Assembly: GCF_021215455.1 (NCBI RefSeq)
Contig: NZ_JAJPWV010000004.1
Coordinates: forward strand, 248,001-312,000
Reading direction: 5' to 3'
Length of the DNA stretch: 64,000 nt
Origin: Mucilaginibacter roseus
GTDB lineage: Bacteria > Bacteroidota > Bacteroidia > Sphingobacteriales > Sphingobacteriaceae
Shown one piece after another: positions 58,666 through 64,000 of the stretch. A program made the position numbers and the translations under genes. Within the stretch, counting starts at the first letter, position 1. The number at the start of each line of letters is the position of its first letter. Under the pieces are notes generated by a model, which worked only from the letters and a program-made list of their open reading frames with translations, searched no databases and was not told the origin of the DNA.

Positions 58666-59556
58666 TTAGAAGCTGCGTATCTCGATACCGGCAAAAATAC
58701 TCACCCCTTTGATGATCAGCACTTTGTCATTACTAATGGTAGTAGTATGGCGCATGCGCTTATCATCAACCCCGGCAAACACAGCCGATACATCAGAGAT
58801 TACATGCCAGTGCGGCGGAACAATAAGCTTGGTAGCACCAAACACCTGCGTTACCTCTATCATCACATGGCCTTTTATGTCGGCTCTGCTCATATCTATC
58901 TCGCTGCCGCCAAAAATGTTCACGATCTCGCCACCGCGAAAATCCTTTGAGAAAACAATTTTGTCTACACCACCAAATAAAGCGGTAGCATCTAATACAT
59001 CATCAGTATAAACTTTGCCCTTTACTGTAAATGGTTCATTTGGCGTTTCCGTCTTGGGTTGTTCGGCAATCACCGGTTGTTCAGGCTCAGGGGTTATGCG
59101 GTAATCAACTACAGGTTCAGGCGTAAAAGGCGGCGGGGTTGATGTTGGCGCACCAAAATCAACCGGTTGTTTTTTGCTACCGCGATTAAATTTTTCCCAT
59201 TCGGCAGCATCGTGCTTATTGTTGCGGCGCAGTATCATCCAAATACCAAATGCAATAAACATTACCGGCCATATTACACCGCTACCATCAATATTATAAC
59301 TATCCAGTGCTTCATTTGCCATAAAGGCTAAACCTAAACCAACCAGCACGAACCAGCTCGATTTTTGAAAGTTGCTGCGGGCACCAATGTACAAGCCCGG
59401 TATAATTAACCATAGCGGCCAGCTGAATAACCAGCCCGGGAATAACATTATATCCAACTGACGGATGAGCAGCACACCACCCAGCATCAACAAGATCACG
59501 CCGGCGATGGCTTTGCCGTTGCGTGGTTGTTTTTTATATTCTATATTATTGCTCAT
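58666..59556 (-). CDS. LiaF-like transmembrane protein (cell wall-active antibiotic response domain)
   Basis: 296 residues from ATG 59556, preceded by GGAGAG 8 nt upstream. Four membrane helices in about residues 15-115 (AIAGVILLMLGGVLLIRQL; WPLWLIIPGLYIGA; VLVGLGLAFMA; VIWPVMFIAFGIWMIL). A Pro-rich linker follows, then a C-terminal domain (about 195-296, VFGATKLIVPPHWHV) like the LiaF C-terminal domain. The in-frame ATG at 59643 adds 29 residues unlike the family and is rejected. First gene of a unit with DUF4288, LytS and LytTR genes. Confidence 0.82.
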   Translation of the reverse strand: MSNNIEYKKQPRNGKAIAGVILLMLGGVLLIRQLDIMLFPGWLFSWPLWLIIPGLYIGARSNFQKSSWFVLVGLGLAFMANEALDSYNIDGSGVIWPVMFIAFGIWMILRRNNKHDAAEWEKFNRGSKKQPVDFGAPTSTPPPFTPEPVVDYRITPEPEQPVIAEQPKTETPNEPFTVKGKVYTDDVLDATALFGGVDKIVFSKDFRGGEIVNIFGGSEIDMSRADIKGHVMIEVTQVFGATKLIVPPHWHVISDVSAVFAGVDDKRMRHTTTISNDKVLIIKGVSIFAGIEIRSF

Positions 59557-59700
59557 GTTAGTATCTCTCCAATTATTTGATGGTATAAAACTACTATAAC
59601 ATTTATAACGGGCAAACCCCAATTGGGTGGCGTAAGGTAACAACTCGGTAAACGCGGTACTTTTGGCGGTGAAAATTCCGGAAAGTAAAATTCAAGGCAC

Positions 59701-59730
59701 AAAAAAAGCGGCCGGTAGTTAACCGGCCGC
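59701..59730 (-). terminator. Terminator after carA
   Basis: GCGGCCGGT (59708-59716) and ACCGGCCGC (59722-59730) around AGTTA; on the minus strand it is followed by seven T residues. Confidence 0.93.
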
Positions 59731-59752
59731 CGTATATTTTAACTCGATCTGC

Positions 59753-60853
59753 TTATTTCATCAGCTCAATAAAATCATCAAAAAGGTAGCGTGAATCGTG
59801 CGGACCAGGTGATGATTCCGGGTGATACTGCACCGAAAACGCCTTTTTATCTTTTACACGAATGCCTTCGATAGATTGATCGTTCAGGTTAACGTGGGTG
59901 ATCTCCACTTTCTCTGATGCCCTTACAGCTTCCTGCACCACGCCAAAGCCGTGGTTTTGCGAAGTAACCTCGCAATGATCTTTAATAATATTTTTTACCG
60001 GGTGGTTTAAGCCACGGTGACCGTTGAACATTTTTTTGGTCGGGATATCATTAGCCAAAGCCAATAATTGGTGACCAAGGCAGATGCCGAACATTGGTTT
60101 ATCAGCAGCTAAAATTTCCTTTACTGTATCAACCGCGTAAGGCATAGCTGCCGGATCGCCGGGGCCATTTGAAATGAAGTAACCGGTTGGCGCAAAATCC
60201 TTTTCCATTTCTTCAAATGATGTTTTTGCAGGATATACCTTGGCATACACATCGCGGTCGGCGAAGTTGCGCAGGATGTTCTTTTTCACACCCAGGTCAA
60301 GCACGGCTACGCGGTAAGGCGCATCCTCTTTACCAAATGTATAAGTTTCGGTAGTTGATACCTGTGAAGATAATTCCAGGCCGTCCATTGACGGTACTTC
60401 GGCTAACTTAGCTTTCAGCTCGTCAACATTTAAAATTTCTGATGAAATGATGGCATTCATGGCACCTTTATCACGAATGTGGCGCACCAGTTGGCGGGTA
60501 TCAATGTCAGATATACCTACAATGTTCTGTTCCTGGAAATAATCCTGGATAGATTCATCGGCCTGTTTACGGCTGTAGGCAATGTTATAGTTTTTACAAA
60601 CCAAACCTGCAATCTGTATTTTTTCTGATTCAACCTCCTCGCCGCTGATGCCATAGTTACCTATGTGGGCGTTGGTGGTTACCATAATTTGTCCGAAATA
60701 AGATGGATCGGTAAAAATTTCCTGGTAGCCGGTCATACCGGTGTTAAAACAGATCTCGCCGGTGGTGGTTCCGATCTTTCCGGCTGCTTTGCCATGAAAA
60801 ACTGTACCGTCAGCCAGTAATAATACAGCCGGTAATTTGGTGTAGTTGGTCAT
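59753..60853 (-). CDS. carA: Carbamoyl-phosphate synthase small subunit CarA
   Basis: Glutamine amidotransferase subunit that feeds ammonia to CarB for arginine and pyrimidine synthesis. 366 residues. N-terminal GEICFNTGMTGYQEIFTDPS, nucleophile Cys in MFGICLGHQLL, catalytic His and Glu in QYHPESSPGPHDSRYLF. The carB partner is not adjacent. It has a promoter box about 100 nt upstream and its own terminator, so it is a single-gene unit here. Confidence 0.96.
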   Translation of the reverse strand: MTNYTKLPAVLLLADGTVFHGKAAGKIGTTTGEICFNTGMTGYQEIFTDPSYFGQIMVTTNAHIGNYGISGEEVESEKIQIAGLVCKNYNIAYSRKQADESIQDYFQEQNIVGISDIDTRQLVRHIRDKGAMNAIISSEILNVDELKAKLAEVPSMDGLELSSQVSTTETYTFGKEDAPYRVAVLDLGVKKNILRNFADRDVYAKVYPAKTSFEEMEKDFAPTGYFISNGPGDPAAMPYAVDTVKEILAADKPMFGICLGHQLLALANDIPTKKMFNGHRGLNHPVKNIIKDHCEVTSQNHGFGVVQEAVRASEKVEITHVNLNDQSIEGIRVKDKKAFSVQYHPESSPGPHDSRYLFDDFIELMK

Positions 60854-60954
60854 TATAAAATAAATTAAATGATTTAAAAACCCGGTTTGCCTGGTGCGAC
60901 GCGCCGATGAAACTTAAAGAAACATTGAAGTAAGGCACTTCCATTTTCACGCCG

Positions 60955-60962
60955 CAAAGATA
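60955..60962 (-). promoter_or_regulatory. -7 promoter box (TATCTTTG) for carA
   Basis: Minus-strand TATCTTTG 102 nt upstream of the carA ATG, predicting a leader of about 95 nt. No upstream TTG at 19 nt. Confidence 0.5.
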
Positions 60963-61115
60963 GGGCAAAACAGTGTAATTTTAAAGTATGTTTTTGCATT
61001 TTTTAATATTTGAATAATGGCTTGTTAACAACGTATTAATGATGAAGAACTGCTATGCAATTACCTGTTTGCCTTAACATTGCAATCGGTATATAAAAAG
61101 CGCTGTACATTTATA

Positions 61116-61123
61116 TACCTTTG
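61116..61123 (+). promoter_or_regulatory. -7 promoter box (TACCTTTG) for panB
   Basis: Exact TAnnTTTG match 20 nt before the panB ATG. It also shows that the in-frame ATG at 61080, which lies upstream of it, is unlikely to be translated. Confidence 0.65.
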
Positions 61124-61142
61124 CCTCAAAATCAGCAAGCTC

Positions 61143-61958
61143 ATGTCTGTTAATAAAGAGATAAAACGCGTAACCACGCGCACCGTACAGGAGATGAAGT
61201 TGAGGGGCGAAAAAGTATCCATGCTTACCGCTTACGATTACTCATTAGCCACCATTGTTGATGATGCCGGGGTTGATATTATACTTGTTGGCGACTCGGC
61301 ATCGAACGTGATGGCTGGCCACGAAACCACCCTGCCTATTACGCTTGATCAGATGATCTATCATGCGGCGTCGGTAGTACGTGCCGCCAAACGCGCTTTG
61401 GTTGTGGTGGACCTGCCTTTTGGCTCTTACCAGGGCAACTCAAAAGAGGCACTGAACTCGGCCATCCGCATTATGAAAGAAGCAGGCGCGCACGCAGTAA
61501 AAATTGAAGGCGGCGTTGAGATAGCCGAATCAGTTACCCGCATACTCACAGCCGGTATACCGGTGATGGGACATCTTGGCTTAACGCCGCAATCGATTTA
61601 TAAATTTGGCACTTACACTGTAAGGGCGAAGGAAGAAGCTGAAGCGCAAAAACTGCGCGAGGATGCTGCCAAACTGCAGGAGCTTGGTTGTTTTGGCGTA
61701 GTGTTAGAAAAAATACCGGCCCAGTTAGCAAAAGAAGTTACCGAAAGCCTGAGCATACCAACTATTGGCATAGGTGCAGGCCAGCATTGCGACGGCCAGG
61801 TGTTGGTTATACATGATATGCTGGGCATTAACAAGGGTTTTAAGCCGCGCTTTTTACGCCAGTATGCCAGTTTATATGATGTAATGAACGATGCCATAAA
61901 GAGCTATGTTAGCGACGTAAAATCGTCAGACTTTCCGAACGAAAAGGAACAGTATTAG
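61143..61958 (+). CDS. panB: 3-methyl-2-oxobutanoate hydroxymethyltransferase PanB
   Basis: First step of pantothenate (vitamin B5) synthesis; it uses 2-ketoisovalerate, an intermediate of the valine/leucine pathway in this window. 271 residues from ATG 61143. Family segments are [40 protein letters not shown] (Mg ligand Asp), KIEGGVEI and [14 protein letters not shown]. The longer frame from ATG 61080 contains 21 residues unlike the family and is dropped. panC is not adjacent. Confidence 0.95.
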   Translation: MSVNKEIKRVTTRTVQEMKLRGEKVSMLTAYDYSLATIVDDAGVDIILVGDSASNVMAGHETTLPITLDQMIYHAASVVRAAKRALVVVDLPFGSYQGNSKEALNSAIRIMKEAGAHAVKIEGGVEIAESVTRILTAGIPVMGHLGLTPQSIYKFGTYTVRAKEEAEAQKLREDAAKLQELGCFGVVLEKIPAQLAKEVTESLSIPTIGIGAGQHCDGQVLVIHDMLGINKGFKPRFLRQYASLYDVMNDAIKSYVSDVKSSDFPNEKEQY

Positions 61959-62038
61959 TGATTGGTGAGCAGTGTATTAAGCTACAAATAACTTATTTGC
62001 TCCGCCAACATATTTTATAAAATGCTGTTTAAAATAAT

Positions 62039-62737
62039 ATGAGCGAACCTATTACCGACTACGATATTTTATACGAGGATAATCACCTGATTGCCGTTAA
62101 TAAGCGCGCGGGTGACATTGTGCAGGTGGATGAGACGGGCGATGAGCCGCTTGACGAAAAGGTAAAAAAATACATTGCCGAAAAATACAACAAACCCAAC
62201 GGCGCTTTTTTAGGTGTTGTTCATCGTTTAGACAGGCCGGTGAGCGGCGTTATCCTGTTTGCCAAAACCAGCAAAGCTTTAGACAGGATGAACCAACTGT
62301 TTAAAACCCGCCAGATACGCAAAACCTACTACGCTGTGGTGCGCAATAAACCCGAACCTGAATATGGCGATCTGGTACACTGGCTGGTAAAAAACCAGCA
62401 GAAGAATGTTACTAAAGCGCACGGGCATGAAGTACCCGGCAGTATGCGCTCAGAATTACATTACCGCCTGGCTGGCGAGGCCAATGGCTATTACCTGATA
62501 GAGGTTAACCCCATAACTGGCCGCCCGCATCAGATCAGGGTACAACTATCTACCCTAAATTGCCCTATAGTTGGCGATAATAAATACGGCTATCCACGCG
62601 GCAGTCTGCGCAGGAGCATAAGCTTGCATGCCCGCAAACTGCAATTTATCCACCCGGTAAAAAATGAGCCAGTAGAAATCAAAGCCCCGCTACCAAAGGA
62701 TGGTTTTTGGGACAAGTTTGCACATTTGATGGAGTAA
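62039..62737 (+). CDS. RluA-family pseudouridine synthase
   Basis: 232 residues, only the catalytic domain; no N-terminal S4 domain. Catalytic Asp65 in VHRLDRPVSG (the usual HRLDxxTSG with Pro-Val), Tyr-containing KTYYAVV and the C-terminal GRPHQIRVQL motif are present. It isomerises uridine in rRNA or tRNA; the site cannot be told from sequence. The short length resembles RluA/RluC-like orphan paralogues of Bacteroidetes. Confidence 0.9.
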   Translation: MSEPITDYDILYEDNHLIAVNKRAGDIVQVDETGDEPLDEKVKKYIAEKYNKPNGAFLGVVHRLDRPVSGVILFAKTSKALDRMNQLFKTRQIRKTYYAVVRNKPEPEYGDLVHWLVKNQQKNVTKAHGHEVPGSMRSELHYRLAGEANGYYLIEVNPITGRPHQIRVQLSTLNCPIVGDNKYGYPRGSLRRSISLHARKLQFIHPVKNEPVEIKAPLPKDGFWDKFAHLME

Positions 62738-62788
62738 GGTATTGATAATAAATATTTAAATTTGATAATTACTTAATACCTCTGAAAA

Positions 62789-63007
62789 ATGAATTTACAA
62801 TATATATCAGACAGTACAGGCCAAACCACCGGCGTATTTATACCAATACAAGAATGGAATGAGCTAAAAAGTAAATACAAAGGAATTGATGATGAGGAAA
62901 CGAATATTCCGGGTTGGCATATCGATGTAGTACGTGAACGTTTGGCTAACAAAGAAAATCCAATAGATTTTGATGAAGCTATGGACGATATTGAGCGAAA
63001 TCTGTAA
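62789..63007 (+). CDS. Antitoxin of a RelE/ParE-type module
   Basis: 72 residues, acidic. The start QYISDSTGQTTGVFIPIQEW matches a Bacteroidetes antitoxin family in which the N-terminus forms a strand domain and the C-terminus (about 45-72, RERLANKENPIDFDEAMDDI) binds the toxin. The stop and the toxin start share one base (TAATG), the usual coupling for such pairs. Confidence 0.75.
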   Translation: MNLQYISDSTGQTTGVFIPIQEWNELKSKYKGIDDEETNIPGWHIDVVRERLANKENPIDFDEAMDDIERNL

Positions 63008-63309
63008 TGTATAAAACCCTCATTCTGCCATCCGCCAAAAATGATATTGAGGAAGCGACGATTTGGTATAACAAAAAGCAAAAAGGATTAGGCGTAAAGT
63101 TTACGAGCTACGTTCGGCAAAAAATAGCTCTTATTAAGCAAGAGCCTTTTATAGCCTCAACAAGATATGACAATGTTAAAACCGCGGTTTTAGACACTTT
63201 TCCGTTCATGATTCACTATTTATTAAACGAGAATGAAAAAGTAATCATTATCATAGCTGTATTTCATACCAGTCGAGATCCGAAAATCTGGAAACGAGAT
63301 TCCCAATAA
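63007..63309 (+). CDS. RelE/ParE family toxin
   Basis: 100 residues, basic. The N-terminal helix pattern SAKNDIEEATIWYNKKQKG and the late strands FPFMIHYLLNENEKVIIIIA and VFHTSRDPKIW are characteristic of the RelE/ParE superfamily; the terminal HTSRDP-type segment is common in the ParE branch. RelE-type (ribosome-dependent mRNA cleavage) and ParE-type (gyrase) cannot be separated by eye. Followed by a shared terminator. Confidence 0.82.
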   Translation: MYKTLILPSAKNDIEEATIWYNKKQKGLGVKFTSYVRQKIALIKQEPFIASTRYDNVKTAVLDTFPFMIHYLLNENEKVIIIIAVFHTSRDPKIWKRDSQ

Positions 63310-63313
63310 ATAA

Positions 63314-63347
63314 AAATGCCCCGTTTTTCCACGGGGCATTTCTATTT
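63314..63347. terminator. Bidirectional terminator between the toxin gene and the dehydrogenase
   Basis: AAATGCCCCGT (63314-63324) and ACGGGGCATTT (63331-63341), perfect 11-bp arms, flanked by A-rich sequence on the left and T-rich sequence on the right. Confidence 0.92.
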
Positions 63348-63358
63348 AAACATACCGC

Positions 63359-64000
63359 TTATTTCAAGCTTGACATGTCGATGACAAACCGATATCGTAC
63401 GTCATTTTTTAGCATACGTTCGTAAGCTTCGTTGATATAGTCGATGTTGATCACTTCAACGTCTGACACTATGCCATTCTCAGCGCAATAGTCCAGCATT
63501 TCCTGGGTTTCTTTGATGCCGCCGATCATACTGCCCGCTAATCTGCGGCGTTTGCCTATCAGATTGAATGCCGATACCTGTGGCGCTTCCGGCGGAATAC
63601 CCACCAGTACCATGGTGCCATCAAGTTTCAGCATTTGCAGGTAAAAATCATACTCGTGCTGTGCCGAGATGGTGTTCAATATAAAATCGAATGTGTTGGC
63701 AACTTCCTTAACTTCATCTTCGTTTTTAGTAACTACAAAGTGGTGAGCACCCAGTTTCAAAGCGTCTTCCTTTTTCGAGGCCGATGTACTTAAAACTGTA
63801 ACTTCGGCGCCTAAGGCTACGCCAAACTTAACCGCCATATGGCCTAATCCACCTAAGCCTACAACGGCGATCTTGTGGCCTTTGCCAATTTTCCAGGTCA
63901 TTAACGGAGAGTAGGTAGTAATGCCGGCACAAAGTAAAGGGGCTACTCCTTCAAGCGGCAACTTGTCGGATATATGCAGGGCATAATTTTCGTCAACCAC
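63359..64000 (-). CDS. Zinc-type alcohol dehydrogenase, CAD/YahK family, N-terminal part outside window
   Basis: The last 213 residues of a medium-chain dehydrogenase; the frame runs off the window at 64000 (a Val codon), so the catalytic zinc ligands of the N-terminal domain are not seen, except for the CAGITTYSPL region. The Rossmann fingerprint is GLGGLGHMAVKFG. STSASKKEDALKLGAHHFV after it suggests NADPH use, as in YahK and cinnamyl alcohol dehydrogenase-like aldehyde reductases. Substrate unknown. Confidence 0.88.
   Translation of the reverse strand: MVDENYALHISDKLPLEGVAPLLCAGITTYSPLMTWKIGKGHKIAVVGLGGLGHMAVKFGVALGAEVTVLSTSASKKEDALKLGAHHFVVTKNEDEVKEVANTFDFILNTISAQHEYDFYLQMLKLDGTMVLVGIPPEAPQVSAFNLIGKRRRLAGSMIGGIKETQEMLDYCAENGIVSDVEVINIDYINEAYERMLKNDVRYRFVIDMSSLK

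Noticed and set aside
59557..59643. 29-residue N-terminal extension of the LiaF-like protein
   Set aside because: Not family-like, and a good GGAGAG site precedes the internal ATG at 59556.

Overview
The window comes from a Bacteroidetes chromosome, most likely a Sphingobacteriaceae genus such as Mucilaginibacter or Pedobacter; the genus is an inference from gene content and protein style. Supporting signs are promoter -7 boxes of the TAnnTTTG type, a histone H1-like small protein, a GxxExxY protein, DUF4230, DUF2490 and DUF2945/HVA1 genes, an 82-residue ATP synthase epsilon subunit and a two-gene atpDC unit. I saw no rRNA, tRNA, CRISPR array, prophage or recognisable insertion sequence.

Layout: 1-13.1 kb is the second half of the division and cell wall (dcw) cluster, all on the plus strand: ftsI (cut by the window edge), murE, mraY, murD, ftsW, murG, murC, ftsQ, ftsA, ftsZ, closed by a strong terminator. 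A monocistronic histone-like gene and a convergent dapA follow, then atpD-atpC. From 17.1 to 29.9 kb there is one long branched-chain amino acid operon, ilvD-ilvB-ilvN-ilvC-leuC-(GxxExxY)-leuD-leuB-(methyltransferase)-leuA-ilvA. It runs from threonine and pyruvate to the valine, isoleucine and leucine precursors, lacks ilvE, and ends at a terminator. From 30 to 46 kb lie an Old Yellow Enzyme-type reductase, OsmC, a DUF4230 protein, a PBP4-type peptidase with an amino acid permease, a membrane pyrophosphatase, a single-domain response regulator, a second permease, an MFS carrier, MarC, and a minus-strand run guaA - periplasmic-binding lipoprotein - RsmB-like methyltransferase. From 45.8 to 64 kb are a damaged small lipoprotein, eno, DUF2490, an ABC-2 exporter, a RhlE-type helicase, a paired M16 peptidase (catalytic plus non-catalytic), HVA1/DUF2945, a FtsB/DivIC-type protein, a LytTR/LytS system with a LiaF-like and a DUF4288 protein, carA, panB, a RluA-type pseudouridine synthase, a RelE/ParE toxin-antitoxin pair and a cut-off alcohol dehydrogenase.

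The genes are mostly housekeeping. The unusual material is in the spaces between them. Almost every operon junction holds an inverted repeat from one of several dispersed families. A GC-rich REP-like family sits, often in head-to-head pairs, directly against start codons (ftsW, ilvB, leuB, the methyltransferase gene, the ABC permease) or has been absorbed into the first codons of the gene (murG, ilvN). Its G-rich tail lies where a ribosome binding site would be.

The most striking object is a cassette inside leuC-leuD: a PD-(D/E)xK-type GxxExxY gene whose start and stop codons lie in the two arms of an imperfect inverted repeat. A gene-less copy of the same arms lies 2.7 kb upstream between ilvN and ilvC. 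This looks like a small mobile unit and its miniature derivative. All family calls are from reading motifs by eye; no search was run.
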